Notes: generated from the letters alone by a model not told the origin. 64,000 nt of DNA from Streptomyces showdoensis (GCF_039535475.1 NZ_BAAAXG010000012.1:124001-188000), one strand, 5' to 3'; positions 16,820 through 25,626 are shown, counted from the stretch's first letter. Numbers and translations: made by a program.

Positions 16820-17560
16820 CTACGCCGCGTGCCCGCCGTCCACCGAGAACTCCGCGCCCGTCACGTACGCCGCGTCCGGACCGGCCAGGAAGGTCACCAC
16901 GGCGGCGACCTCCTCGGCGGTGCCGAAGCGGCCGAGGGCGGTCAGCTGGATCTGGGGTCCCGCGTACGGGCCGTCGGCCGGGTTCATGTCGGTGTCCGTC
17001 GGACCCGGGTGGACGATGTTCGCGGTGATGCCCCGGTCGCCCAGCTCCCGCGCCAGCGCCTTCGTCAGGCCGACCAGCGCCGCCTTGCTCGTCGCGTACA
17101 GCGTGCCGCCGGGGCCGGGGACCCGCTGCGTCATGCAGGTGCCGACGGTGACGATCCGGCCGCCCCGCTCCATCCGCGCGACGGCCGCCTGCGAGGCCAG
17201 GAAGGCCGCGCGGACGTTGACCGCGAGCACCCGGTCGACCTCGGCCAGGGTCAGCGTCTCCAGCGGGCCGAGCACCCCGACGCCCACGTTGTTGACGAGC
17301 ACGTCGAGCCGCCCGAGGGCGTCCGCGGCCCACTCCACCGCGCCGGCCGCGTCGCCCGCGCTCCCGGCGTCGGCCCGGAGCGCCAGCGCCTTCCCGCCGG
17401 CGGCCTCGATGCGCGCGGCGACCTCGCGGGCCCGGTCCTCGCCCTGGACGTAGGTGAAGGCCACGTCCGCGCCCTCCCGGGCGAACCGGACGGCGGTCGC
17501 CGCCCCCACGCCCCGGCTGCCGCCGGTGACCAGAACCGCCTTGCCGCTCATGCTGGACAT
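16820..17560 (-). CDS. SDR-family oxidoreductase with altered active-site serine
   Basis: A 246-residue short-chain dehydrogenase resembling FabG-type enzymes. The NADP-binding loop is VTGGSRGVGAAT (11-22), followed by NNVGVGVLGPL, Tyr-x3-Lys in YATSKAALVG (about 158-168), HPGPTDTDM and a C-terminal VDGGHAA. The residue thirteen before the catalytic Tyr, normally Ser, is Cys (GTCMTQ), with Thr next to it. GGAGGAG six bases before the ATG fixes the start. It has no partner gene: the allantoin operon converges on it and the DHFR-like gene diverges from it. Physiological substrate is unknown. Confidence 0.88.
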   Translation of the reverse strand: MSSMSGKAVLVTGGSRGVGAATAVRFAREGADVAFTYVQGEDRAREVAARIEAAGGKALALRADAGSAGDAAGAVEWAADALGRLDVLVNNVGVGVLGPLETLTLAEVDRVLAVNVRAAFLASQAAVARMERGGRIVTVGTCMTQRVPGPGGTLYATSKAALVGLTKALARELGDRGITANIVHPGPTDTDMNPADGPYAGPQIQLTALGRFGTAEEVAAVVTFLAGPDAAYVTGAEFSVDGGHAA

Positions 17561-17756
17561 GTCGAACTCCTCCGAAGTCGTGCGGCGCGTGTGCCGCGCC
17601 GTGTCGTTGCGAGTTCAATCAAACGTGGGGCGAGGCCCCGTCGCTGGCGGGAATCGGACCCCGAGACGATCACCGCCCGGCGACCGATGAGTTCCGCCGG
17701 GCGGCACGGTCGAAAGGGGTGGGACACGATGGTCCGGAAGAGAAAGGGCACCCGCC

Positions 17757-18365
17757 ATGGCCACCCTGAGCCTCACCCAGTTCCTCACCCTCGACGGCGT
17801 CCACCAGGCCCCCGGCGGCCCCGAGGAGGACCCCAGCGGCGGCTTCGACCTCGGCGGCTGGTCCGTCCCGTACGGGGACGAGGACTTCGGCCGCTTCATC
17901 ACCGAGGTCTTCGAACGGCCCACCGCCTTCCTCCTCGGCCGCCGCACCTACGAGATCTTCGCCGGCTACTGGCCGCGGCAGGCCGACCCGGCCGACCCCG
18001 TCGCGACCAAGCTCAACGCCCTCCCCAAGTACGTCGCCTCGCACACCCTCACCACCGCCGACTGGAACGGCACCACCGTGCTCTCCGGCGACGTGGCGAA
18101 GGAGGTCGCCGCCCTCAAGGAGCGGCTCGACGGCGAGATCCAGATGCACGGCAGCGCCGGACTCGCCAAGACCCTGATGGCGCACGACCTCATCGACACC
18201 CTCCACCTGGCCGTGTTCCCGGTCGTCCTCGGCAAGGGCATGCGGCTCTTCGCCGACGGCGCCACCCCGAGCGCCTTCCGGCTCACCGCCGCCCGCACCA
18301 CGGCCGCCGGGGTCGCCATCCAGACGTACGAGCGGGCCGGCCGCCCCGCGTACGGGAGTTACTGA
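17757..18365 (+). CDS. Dihydrofolate reductase-family (RibD C-terminal-like) protein
   Basis: A 202-residue protein of the RibD_C/DHFR-like superfamily (YyaP/YwjB type). Diagnostic segments are SLTQFLTLDGVHQAPGGP at the N-terminus, FLLGRRTYEIFAGYW (about 58-72), the G-S-A-G-L-A-K-T-L nucleotide loop (about 135-143) and FPVVLGKGMRLFADG (about 160-174). Such stand-alone proteins are NADPH-binding reductases of unknown substrate, common in Streptomyces. AAAGGG upstream supports the ATG. It is divergent from the SDR gene, 196 bp away. Confidence 0.88.
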   Translation: MATLSLTQFLTLDGVHQAPGGPEEDPSGGFDLGGWSVPYGDEDFGRFITEVFERPTAFLLGRRTYEIFAGYWPRQADPADPVATKLNALPKYVASHTLTTADWNGTTVLSGDVAKEVAALKERLDGEIQMHGSAGLAKTLMAHDLIDTLHLAVFPVVLGKGMRLFADGATPSAFRLTAARTTAAGVAIQTYERAGRPAYGSY

Positions 18366-18476
18366 GTCCCGCGCCCCCGAAAGGTGTAGCCACCACCGGC
18401 CGCTTTGGATACGGTGATCGTCCCGCGTGCGAGCCGCCGAAGTCTCCACCCCGTTCGTCGAGTCGGAGCAGGCCCC

Positions 18477-19451
18477 GTGTCCTCGTACGCCGTACCCGTG
18501 TCCCTCGGCGCGCCCCGCCGCGCCTGGCTCACCGACCTGCCCGTCCTCGTGGTCGCGGTCGTGTGGGGCACCAGCTACCTCGCCGCCAAGGGCATCACCA
18601 CCACCCACACCGTCATCGCGGTGCTGGTCCTGCGCTTCGCGGTGGTGCTGCCCGTCCTCGTGGCGGCCGGATGGAGCCGGCTGCGGGCCCTGACCGCCGC
18701 CCAGTGGCGCGGGGCGGGGACCCTGGGCCTGATCCTCGCCGGGATCTTCCTCCTGGAGACCTACGGGGTGGTCCACACCTCCGCCACCAACGCGGGCCTG
18801 ATCATCAGCCTCACCATGGTCCTCACCCCGCTGGCCGAGGCCGCCGTCACCCGCCGGAAGCCGCCCCGCGCCTTCCTCGCCGCCGCCGGACTCTCCGTCG
18901 CGGGCGTGGTGCTGCTGACGCAGGGCGGCGGGTTCACCGCCCCCTCCCTCGGGGACCTGCTGATGCTGCTCGCGGCGTTCGCCCGCACCGTGCACGTCCT
19001 CGCGATGTCCCGGATCAAGGCCGTCCGCAGCGCGGACTCGCTCTCCCTGACCACCGTCCAGCTCGGCTCCGCCGTCGCCGTCTTCGCCGTGCTGGCGGCC
19101 GTGCCCGGCACCGGGGCCTCGCCCTGGACCGTGGCGCTCGGCTTCGGCGCGCGCGAATGGGCCGGGCTGCTCTTCCTCTCCGTCTTCTGCACGCTCTTCG
19201 CCTTCTTCGTGCAGATGTGGGCGGTGCGCCGGACCTCCCCGTCCCGGGTCAGCCTGCTGCTCGGCACCGAGCCCCTGTGGGCGGCCGCCGCCGGCATCGC
19301 CCTCGCCGGCGACCGCCCGGGCGTCCTCGGCCTCGCGGGCGCGGTCCTCGTCCTGGCGGGCACCGGCTGGGGCCGCCGGGCGGCGGACGAGGCGGCGGAC
19401 CGGGCGGCGGACCGGGCGGCCGACCGAGCGGCCGACCGGTCCGCCGGATAG
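18477..19451 (+). CDS. EamA/DMT-family transporter
   Basis: A 324-residue ten-span drug/metabolite transporter. Two EamA halves are visible, about 20-150 (VVWGTSYLAAKG; LILAGIFLLETYGVVHTSATNAGLI split over two spans) and 160-305 (GDLLMLLAAFARTVHVLAMS; TEPLWAAAAGIAL). I chose GTG 18477, with GGAG twelve bases upstream, over the longer frame from 18405. The last 25 residues repeat A-A-D-R/E, encoded by tandem GGCGGACCG-like units (19381-19440), and may be a slippage-derived tail. Substrate is unknown. It converges on the next small gene with only three bases between stops. Confidence 0.87.
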   Translation: MSSYAVPVSLGAPRRAWLTDLPVLVVAVVWGTSYLAAKGITTTHTVIAVLVLRFAVVLPVLVAAGWSRLRALTAAQWRGAGTLGLILAGIFLLETYGVVHTSATNAGLIISLTMVLTPLAEAAVTRRKPPRAFLAAAGLSVAGVVLLTQGGGFTAPSLGDLLMLLAAFARTVHVLAMSRIKAVRSADSLSLTTVQLGSAVAVFAVLAAVPGTGASPWTVALGFGAREWAGLLFLSVFCTLFAFFVQMWAVRRTSPSRVSLLLGTEPLWAAAAGIALAGDRPGVLGLAGAVLVLAGTGWGRRAADEAADRAADRAADRAADRSAG

Positions 19452-19454
19452 GCG

Positions 19455-19676
19455 TCAGGACTTCGGCACCCGGTCCGACACGATCATGATCACCAGACCG
19501 AGGGCCGCGATCACGATGTTCGCGAACAGCTCCCGGCCCTCCAGGAACCCCACGTGGTCGGTCAGGAACCGGGTCACCGCCATCAGCCCGAACCAGCCCC
19601 CGGTGAGCTCGCGGATCACCCCGCACACGCCGAAGACCATGACCAGAAAGCCGGTGACCTCAAGGAATCGCTTCAT
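19455..19676 (-). CDS. Small membrane protein
   Basis: A 73-residue hypothetical protein with two hydrophobic spans, about 4-24 and 47-66, and a basic C-terminus. I do not recognise the family. The start ATG lacks a Shine-Dalgarno; CAAGCT six bases upstream could be a leaderless -10. It is tail-to-tail with the EamA transporter and head-to-head with the sensor kinase gene at 19833. Confidence 0.7.
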   Translation of the reverse strand: MKRFLEVTGFLVMVFGVCGVIRELTGGWFGLMAVTRFLTDHVGFLEGRELFANIVIAALGLVIMIVSDRVPKS

Positions 19677-19820
19677 GCCCCGAGCTTGATCCACTCGGGG
19701 CCCGGCCCGCGTCGGCCGCCGGTATCCCGTCCGCGGCCCCCCGTCCGACCGAAGTCGCGGCCGGTGCGACTTTGGTACCGACCCGCCGCTCCGCCCCCGC
19801 GCGGGCCGCCCCCGTCTGCG

Positions 19821-19826
19821 TACATT
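19821..19826 (+). promoter_or_regulatory. Leaderless -10 box TACATT
   Basis: TACATT six bases before the ATG at 19833; no Shine-Dalgarno. Confidence 0.5.
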
Positions 19827-19832
19827 TCCGGT

Positions 19833-21062
19833 ATGACACGCACGGCACGCCCGGAGCGGCTCACCTGGCTGCTCCCCTCCCACCTGGTCGAGGCCGCCGG
19901 GACCGAGACCTCCGGTCCGCGGGGCCGGCCGCGGCGCACCGTGCGGGACTGGATCGTCGACACCACGATCTTCCTGCTCGCCGCCTTCGTCGGGCTGCTC
20001 GCGGCCGAGACCAGCGTCAAGTACAGCAGCGAGCCGGTCGCCCTCACCGACCAGATCGTCGGCGGCCTCGCCTGCTGCGCGCTCTGGCTGCGCCGCCGCT
20101 GGCCCACCGGGCTCGCCGTCACCCTCTCCGCGGTCAGCGTCGTCGCACCCACCGCGAGCGGCGCCGTCCTCGCGAGCCTGTTCAGCGTCGCCGTACGGCG
20201 CCCCTTCCGCGAGGTCGCCTGGATCGGCGCCCTCGCCGCGGCCGCCTCCGTGGTCCAGGTCTTCGTCCGGCCCGACCCCACGATCAACGTCGTCGTCGCC
20301 ATATGCCTCGGCATCGTCCTGATCCTCCTCGTCACCGCCTGGGGCATGCTGGTCCGCTCCCGCCGCCAGCTCGTCGAGGCACTGCGCGACCGGGCCCTGC
20401 GCGCCGAGGCCGAGGCCGAACTCCGCTTCGAGCAGGCCCAGCGGCTCGCCCGGGAGGCCATCGCCCGCGAGATGCACGACGTCCTCGCGCACCGGCTCAC
20501 CCTGCTCAGCGTGCACGCCGGCGCCCTGGAGTTCCGGCCCGACGCCCCGCCCGAACAGGTCGCCCGCGCCGCCGGGGTGATCCGCGACAGCGCCCACGAG
20601 GCCCTCCAGGACCTGCGCGAGATCATCGGCGTGCTGCGCGCCCCGGGGGAGGAGGCCGCCGACCGGCCCCAGCCCACCCTCGCCACCCTCGACACCCTGG
20701 TCGAGGAGGTCCGCGAGGCCGGGATGCGGGTCGTCCTCGACAACGCCGTCACCGACCCCGGCTCCGTCCCCGCCTCCACCGGCCGCACGGTCTACCGGAT
20801 CGTCCAGGAGGCCCTGACCAACGCCCGCAAACACGCCCCCGGCACCGAGGTCACCCTCATCCTGCGCGGCCGCCGGGGCGAAGGGCTGACCGTCGAGGTC
20901 CGCAACCCCGCCCCCACCGGACCCGTCCCGGCGGTCCCCGGCTCCGGACAGGGCCTCATCGGACTGACCGAGCGCGCCACCCTCGCCGGTGGCCGGATGG
21001 AGCACGGCCCCACCCCCGAGGGCGGGTTCGCCCTGCGCGCCTGGCTACCGTGGCCCGCATGA
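19833..21062 (+). CDS. Sensor histidine kinase (HisKA_3 type)
   Basis: A 409-residue kinase. An N-terminal cytoplasmic stretch (1-40) precedes about five membrane spans between 42 and 172, then a helix and the HisKA_3 motif IAREMHDVLAHRLT (His215). The ATPase domain has IVQEALTNARKHAP (N-box, about 320) and a G-Q-G-L-I-G-L-T-E-R loop near 385, but the usual D-x-G-x-G segment is reduced to NPAPTGPVPAVPGSG. It is the DesK/LiaS-like type common in Streptomyces and is coupled to the response regulator by an ATGA overlap (21059-21062). Confidence 0.92.
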   Translation: MTRTARPERLTWLLPSHLVEAAGTETSGPRGRPRRTVRDWIVDTTIFLLAAFVGLLAAETSVKYSSEPVALTDQIVGGLACCALWLRRRWPTGLAVTLSAVSVVAPTASGAVLASLFSVAVRRPFREVAWIGALAAAASVVQVFVRPDPTINVVVAICLGIVLILLVTAWGMLVRSRRQLVEALRDRALRAEAEAELRFEQAQRLAREAIAREMHDVLAHRLTLLSVHAGALEFRPDAPPEQVARAAGVIRDSAHEALQDLREIIGVLRAPGEEAADRPQPTLATLDTLVEEVREAGMRVVLDNAVTDPGSVPASTGRTVYRIVQEALTNARKHAPGTEVTLILRGRRGEGLTVEVRNPAPTGPVPAVPGSGQGLIGLTERATLAGGRMEHGPTPEGGFALRAWLPWPA

Positions 21063-21742
21063 CCATCCGCCTGCTCATCGTCGACGACGACCCCCTGGTC
21101 CGCGGGGGCCTCACCCTCATGCTCGGCGGCGCCGAGGACATCGAGATCGTCGGCGAGGGAGCCGACGGGGCCGAGGTGCCCGGACTCGTCGAGCGGCACG
21201 CCCCCGACGTCGTCCTCATGGACATCCGGATGCCGCGGGTCGACGGCCTCACCGCCACCGAACGGCTGCGCGCCGCGGCCGGCGCCCCCGAGGTCGTCGT
21301 CCTCACCACCTTCCACGCCGACGAGCAGGTGCTGCGCGCCCTGCGGGCCGGGGCCGCCGGCTTCGTCCTCAAGGACACCCCGCCCGCCGAGATCGTCACC
21401 GCCGTCCGCCGGGTCGCCGCCGGCGAGCCCGTGCTGTCCCCGGCCGTCACCCGGCAGCTGATGAGCCACGTCGCCGCGAACCCGCACGAGCCGCCCCGCC
21501 GCACCACCGCCGCCGAGCGCCTGGCCCTGCTCGCCGACCGCGAGCGCGAGGTCGCCCTCGCCGTCGGACAGGGCCGCTCCAACGCCGAGATCGCCGCCGC
21601 GCTCTACATGGGCGTCCCCACCGTCAAGACCCACGTCTCGCGGATCCTGGCCAAACTCGGCCTCAACAACCGTGTCCAGATCGCGCTGCTCGTCCACGAC
21701 GCCGGACTGCTCGATCTTCCCGACGGCGAGGACCGTGCCTAG
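21059..21742 (+). CDS. NarL/LuxR-type response regulator
   Basis: A 227-residue response regulator. Receiver: acidic DDD at 9-11, Asp55 in VVLMDIRMPR, Thr in LTTFH and Lys in VLKDTPP. LuxR-type DNA-binding domain about 155-218 (LADREREVALAVGQGRSNAEIA, PTVKTHVSRILAKLGL). It is translationally coupled to the kinase. The cytochrome P450 gene starts ten bases after its stop, so the P450 and thioesterase are probably co-transcribed in part, although the P450 has its own leaderless-type -10. Confidence 0.93.
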   Translation: MTIRLLIVDDDPLVRGGLTLMLGGAEDIEIVGEGADGAEVPGLVERHAPDVVLMDIRMPRVDGLTATERLRAAAGAPEVVVLTTFHADEQVLRALRAGAAGFVLKDTPPAEIVTAVRRVAAGEPVLSPAVTRQLMSHVAANPHEPPRRTTAAERLALLADREREVALAVGQGRSNAEIAAALYMGVPTVKTHVSRILAKLGLNNRVQIALLVHDAGLLDLPDGEDRA

Positions 21743-21745
21743 GCT
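21740..21745 (+). promoter_or_regulatory. Leaderless -10 box TAGGCT before P450
   Basis: TAGGCT six bases before ATG 21752, overlapping the response regulator stop codon. Confidence 0.45.
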
Positions 21746-21751
21746 GGACCG

Positions 21752-22933
21752 ATGTCCGTCATCGATCTGGGGGAGTACGGCGCGGACTTCACCGCGAACC
21801 CGTACCCCTACTACGCCAAGCTCCGCGCGCAGGGGCCCGTCCACGAGGTCCTGACCCCGGACGGCATGCCGGCCTGGCTGGTCGTCGGGTACGAGGAGGT
21901 CCGCGCCGCCCTCGCCGACCAGCGGCTCTCCAAGTCCTTCTCCGCCTTCGGCATGCCCCTGCCCGAGGAGGAGATCATCGGGCCGAACCTGCTCATCGTC
22001 GACCCGCCGGACCACACCCGGCTGCGCAAGCTGGTCGCGGGCGAGTTCACCGGCCGCCGGGTCGAGGCGCTGCGCCCGCGCATCCAGCGGCTGACCGACG
22101 AGCTGCTGGACGCGATGGAGCCGGACGGCCGCGCCGACCTCGTCGACTCCTTCGCCTTCCCGCTGCCCATCACCGTCATCTGCGAGCTGCTCGGCGTCCC
22201 CGCAGCCGACCGCGACTCCTTCCGCGCCTGGTCCAACGAACTGGTCGCGCCCACCGGCGCGCTGGGCGACCAGGAGGCGGCCGTCGAGGGCTTCGGCGGC
22301 TACCTCGACGCGCTCATCGAGGACAAGCGGGCCGCCGGCCCCGCCGACGACCTGCTCTCCGCCCTCATCACCACCCGCGCCGAGGACGGCGACCGGCTCT
22401 CCCTGCCCGAACTGCGGGCCCTCGCCTACCTGCTGCTCATCGCGGGCCACGAGACCACCGTCAACCTGATCTCCAACACGGTGCGCGCCCTGCTCACGCA
22501 CCCGGAGCAACTGGCGGCCCTGCGCGCCGACTTCGGCCTGATCGACGCCGCCGTCGAGGAGGGCCTCCGCTACGACGGCCCGGTGGAGAACGCCACCCTC
22601 CGCTTCGCCCCCGAGGCGCTCACCCTCGGCGGCACCGAGATCCCCGCCGGCGCGATCGTCCTGATCGGCCTCGCCGCCGGCGCCCGCGACCCGGGCCGCT
22701 TCCCGGACCCGGACCGCTTCGACATCCACCGCGACCCGCGCGGCCACCTCGCCTTCGGCCACGGCATCCACTTCTGCCTGGGGGCCCCGCTCGCCCGCCT
22801 GGAAGGCAAGATAGCGATTCGGACACTCGTCGAACGCTTCCCGCGGCTCGAACTCGACCCCGAGGCCGGCCCGCTGGAGTGGCTCCCCGGCATGCTGATC
22901 CGCGGCGCGCGCCGTCTGCCGGTCGTATGGTGA
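21752..22933 (+). CDS. Cytochrome P450 (CYP107-like)
   Basis: A 393-residue soluble bacterial P450. The I-helix oxygen-binding motif is LLIAGHETTV (about 229-238), the K-helix ExxR is EEGLRYDGPVE (about 269-279), and the heme loop is FGHGIHFCLGAPLAR, with the Cys near residue 342. The N-terminal NPYPYYAKLRAQGPVHEV and DPPDHTRLRKLVAGEFT (helix C, heme propionate His-Arg) are complete. Resemblance is to the CYP107 group, which hydroxylates macrolides, steroids and drugs; the natural substrate is unknown. No ferredoxin gene is nearby. It follows a two-component system and overlaps or abuts a thioesterase gene. Confidence 0.93.
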   Translation: MSVIDLGEYGADFTANPYPYYAKLRAQGPVHEVLTPDGMPAWLVVGYEEVRAALADQRLSKSFSAFGMPLPEEEIIGPNLLIVDPPDHTRLRKLVAGEFTGRRVEALRPRIQRLTDELLDAMEPDGRADLVDSFAFPLPITVICELLGVPAADRDSFRAWSNELVAPTGALGDQEAAVEGFGGYLDALIEDKRAAGPADDLLSALITTRAEDGDRLSLPELRALAYLLLIAGHETTVNLISNTVRALLTHPEQLAALRADFGLIDAAVEEGLRYDGPVENATLRFAPEALTLGGTEIPAGAIVLIGLAAGARDPGRFPDPDRFDIHRDPRGHLAFGHGIHFCLGAPLARLEGKIAIRTLVERFPRLELDPEAGPLEWLPGMLIRGARRLPVVW

Positions 22934-22938
22934 CGCAC

Positions 22939-23376
22939 ATGAGCCTCGACCCGCGGACGGCGCAGAAGATCCTGGACGCCCAGCCCTTCAGCCGGCTCCT
23001 CGGCGCCCGGATCACCGCCTTCGGCGAGGGCGAGGCGACCCTGGAGCTCGACATCCGCGAGGAACTGCACCAGCAGAACGGGTTCGTCCACGGCGGGGTC
23101 CTCTCCTGCGCCGCCGACAACGCGCTCACCTTCGCCGCCGGCGCCGCGCTGGGCCCGGCCGTGCTGACCGCGGGCTTCTCCATCCAGTACGTCCGCCCGG
23201 CCCGCGGCACGCTCCTGCGCGCCCGCGCCTCGGTGGTGCACGCGGGCCGCCGTCAGGCGGTCGTCCGCTGCGACTTGCTCACCGTGGACGCGGATGCCGA
23301 CGGGGCCGCCGCCGACGGCGGTACGGAGACCCTGTGCGCGGTGGCCCAGGGGACGGTGCTGTCGACGGCCACCTGA
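22939..23376 (+). CDS. PaaI-type hotdog thioesterase
   Basis: A 145-residue hotdog-fold thioesterase. The core motif is HQQNGFVHGGVLSCAADNALTFAAG (quoted in part: NGFVHGGVL), with the helix Asp in AADNAL, followed by TAGFSIQYVRPARG and a C-terminal CAVAQGTVLST strand. Such enzymes hydrolyse acyl-CoA or phenylacetyl-CoA thioesters. I prefer ATG 22939 (GGTGA five bases upstream) to ATG 22927, which would overlap the P450 stop. A hairpin terminator follows at 23453-23489. Confidence 0.88.
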   Translation: MSLDPRTAQKILDAQPFSRLLGARITAFGEGEATLELDIREELHQQNGFVHGGVLSCAADNALTFAAGAALGPAVLTAGFSIQYVRPARGTLLRARASVVHAGRRQAVVRCDLLTVDADADGAAADGGTETLCAVAQGTVLSTAT

Positions 23377-23452
23377 GGCCGCCCGGGGCCGCGGGAGGTG
23401 CCGGGCGCCGCCGACGACGGCCGGGTTCTCCCTCGCGGTTCCCGAAGACCCC

Positions 23453-23489
23453 ACGGCCCGGCTCCCCCTCGCGCGGGGAGCCGGGCCGT
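23453..23489. terminator. Hairpin terminator
   Basis: Perfect 15-bp stem (23453-23467 with 23475-23489) with a 7-base loop, 76 bp after the thioesterase stop. The rest of the 340-bp gene-free interval 23377-23716 holds only the candidate promoter below. Confidence 0.8.
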
Positions 23490-23599
23490 ACGCGTTCCGG
23501 CCAGATCGCTCGGGCGGCCCGCTCGCTGCGCCGCGGCCGTTCGCCCCTCCCCACCGCCTTTCGCGGACGGGTCGTTGGCGTGATCTCCACCCCGCGCTG

Positions 23600-23628
23600 T
23601 TGACCGTGATCACAGTGCGCCCGAAACT
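23600..23628 (+). promoter_or_regulatory. Candidate promoter of ricin-B gene
   Basis: TTGACC (23600-23605) and GAAACT (23623-23628) at 17 bp spacing; leader would be about 80 nt. Confidence 0.35.
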
Positions 23629-23716
23629 TTCACGCGACCCGCACAACCGTCACGTCGTCACCACGACCGCCCGCCAGGCAGGTCGACCGGTGGCCCGTCT
23701 CCGTAAGGATCCCGCG

Positions 23717-24481
23717 ATGCGCCGTACCGCCGCACTGTTAGCCTCCGTCCTGCTCGCGGCAGCCGCCGCGCTCACCGCGCCCGCCGCCGCCACCGCCGCC
23801 GAGCGCCCGGCCCCCGCCACGGTCGCCGCGCAGTCCGCGGCGACCGTCCCGGGCCCCGGCGGCGTCGGGAGCTGTACCGAGTCCGGCTCGTCCGCCACCT
23901 GCACCGGCCTCGACCCGATGCAGACCTGGAGCGTCGGGGGATCCTGCGCGAGCTGGGACTGGAACACCAACACGTACACCTTCTCCCAGGCCTGGAGCGG
24001 CTGGGTCAGGGGTGACACCACCACCTCCGCGAGCTGCTTCGGCACGGGCACGTGGTGGGGCGGCGGCGTCTCGTTCGGGCCCGCGGTCCCGGCCGGCCCG
24101 GTCGGGCAGGTCACCGGCTTCGCGGGCAAGTGCCTGGACGTGCGCGGCGGCAGCATGGGCAACAAGACGCCCACCCAGATCTGGGACTGCCTCGGCAACG
24201 TCAACCAGAGATGGAAGATCGGCACCGACGGCACCATCCGCGCCGTCGGCGTGTGCCTGGACGTCTGGGACGGCCGCACCGGCAACGGCACCCAGGTGCA
24301 CACCGGCCCCTGCAACGGCAACGTCGCCCAGCAGTGGTGGGTCCGGAGCGACGGCGCGATCGTCAACACCAAGTCCGGCCGCTGCCTGGACGTCCGGGGC
24401 TACGACAGCGCCAACGGTGCCATCGTGCAGATCTGGGACTGCAACGGCACCTCGAACCAGCTGTGGCAGCTGCCCGCCTGA
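23717..24481 (+). CDS. Secreted ricin B-type lectin protein
   Basis: A 254-residue exported protein. AAGGA seven bases before the ATG fixes the start. Residues 1-28 are a Sec signal peptide. Residues 50-120 are a Cys- and Trp-rich domain that I do not recognise (C-T-E-S-G-S ... W-D-W-N-T-N-T-Y-T-F; four Cys). Residues 130-254 are a ricin B (beta-trefoil, CBM13-like) domain with three CLDV repeats, each closed by a Q-x-W motif (QRW, QQW, QLW) and I/V-W-D-C-x-G-N/T-words. It should bind galactose- or xylose-type polysaccharides. No catalytic domain is present, so it is a lectin or an accessory protein. Confidence 0.88.
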   Translation: MRRTAALLASVLLAAAAALTAPAAATAAERPAPATVAAQSAATVPGPGGVGSCTESGSSATCTGLDPMQTWSVGGSCASWDWNTNTYTFSQAWSGWVRGDTTTSASCFGTGTWWGGGVSFGPAVPAGPVGQVTGFAGKCLDVRGGSMGNKTPTQIWDCLGNVNQRWKIGTDGTIRAVGVCLDVWDGRTGNGTQVHTGPCNGNVAQQWWVRSDGAIVNTKSGRCLDVRGYDSANGAIVQIWDCNGTSNQLWQLPA

Positions 24482-24621
24482 CACGCTCCGGCCACCCGGC
24501 CCCGGCCGTCGACCCGCAGGCCGTGGGCACCCCGCCGCGGGCCCGGCCTGACACGCCCAGGTCCTGCCCGGAAAGTCCCGCCCGGCTCTGTGGGCAGACG
24601 GCGCCGCTTTCCTGACACGAC

Positions 24622-25620
24622 CTAAGGGATCTCCGCCACCCGCACCACCCGCCGCTCCCGCCGCGACAGCTCGCACGCCTCCGCGACGCGCAGCGCGGCG
24701 AGCGCCTCGGCCCCGTCGCAGGGGTTGTCGCGCTCGCCGCGCACCAGGCGTACGAAGGCGTCCAGCTCCGCCTCGTACGCCGGGCCGAAGCGGTCGAGGA
24801 AACCGCTCCAGGGCTTCGCGGGCGGGCGCGGTCCCAGGGGCTCGACCGACTCCACCGGGGTCCGGTCGTCCCAGCCCACCGCGATCTGGTCCAGCTCGCC
24901 GGCCAGCTCCATCCGCACGTCGTAGCCGGCCCCGTTGCACCGGGTCCCGGTCGCCGTCACCAGCGTCCCGTCGTCCAGGGTGAGGAGGGCGGCCGCCGTG
25001 TCCACGTCCCCGGCCTCCCGGAACATCGCGGGACCCGCGTCCGAGCCGGTCGCGAAGACCTCCACGACCTCCCGCCCGGTCACCCACCGCACGATGTCGA
25101 AGTCGTGCACCAGGCAGTCCCGGAAGAGCCCGCCCGACAGCGGCAGGTAGCCCGCGGGCGGCGGGGCCGGGTCGGAGGTGGCCGCGCGGACCGTGTGCAG
25201 GCGCCCGAGCCGCCCGTCCGCCACGGCCTCCCGGGCCGCCCGGTACCCGGCGTCGAAGCGGCGCATGAAGCCCAGCTGCAGCTCGGTGCCCGCGGCCGCC
25301 ACGGCCCGCAGCGCCTCCAGCGTCCCGGGCACGTCCAGCGCGATCGGCTTCTCGCAGAAGGCCGGCAGACCGGCCGCCGCGGCGCGCCCGATCAGCTCCG
25401 CGTGCGCCGCCGTCGCCGAGGCGATCACCACGGCGTCCAGCGGGTGCCCGAGCAGCGCGTCGACCGACGGGGCCGCCCCGGCCCCCAGCGAGCCGGCCAG
25501 CCGCTCCGCCCGCACCGCGTCGGCGTCGGCCAGGACCAGCTCCTCGACCTCCGGATGCCGGGCGAGCACCCCCGCGTGAAAGGCCCCGATCCGTCCCGTG
25601 CCGATCAGTCCGATACGCAT
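24622..25620 (-). CDS. Gfo/Idh/MocA oxidoreductase (inositol dehydrogenase-like)
   Basis: A 332-residue NAD(P)-dependent sugar/polyol dehydrogenase. The Rossmann loop is IGLIGTGRIGAFHA (3-16), the consensus EKP with Lys is in FCEKPIALDV (about 89-98), and the active-site His/Asp are in LVHDFDIVRWVTG (about 167-179). It resembles myo-inositol 2-dehydrogenase IolG. It is divergent from a GntR regulator and a sugar ABC transporter, which probably supplies its substrate. The ATG has a near-consensus promoter placed for leaderless expression. Confidence 0.9.
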   Translation of the reverse strand: MRIGLIGTGRIGAFHAGVLARHPEVEELVLADADAVRAERLAGSLGAGAAPSVDALLGHPLDAVVIASATAAHAELIGRAAAAGLPAFCEKPIALDVPGTLEALRAVAAAGTELQLGFMRRFDAGYRAAREAVADGRLGRLHTVRAATSDPAPPPAGYLPLSGGLFRDCLVHDFDIVRWVTGREVVEVFATGSDAGPAMFREAGDVDTAAALLTLDDGTLVTATGTRCNGAGYDVRMELAGELDQIAVGWDDRTPVESVEPLGPRPPAKPWSGFLDRFGPAYEAELDAFVRLVRGERDNPCDGAEALAALRVAEACELSRRERRVVRVAEIP

Positions 25621-25626
25621 GGCCCC

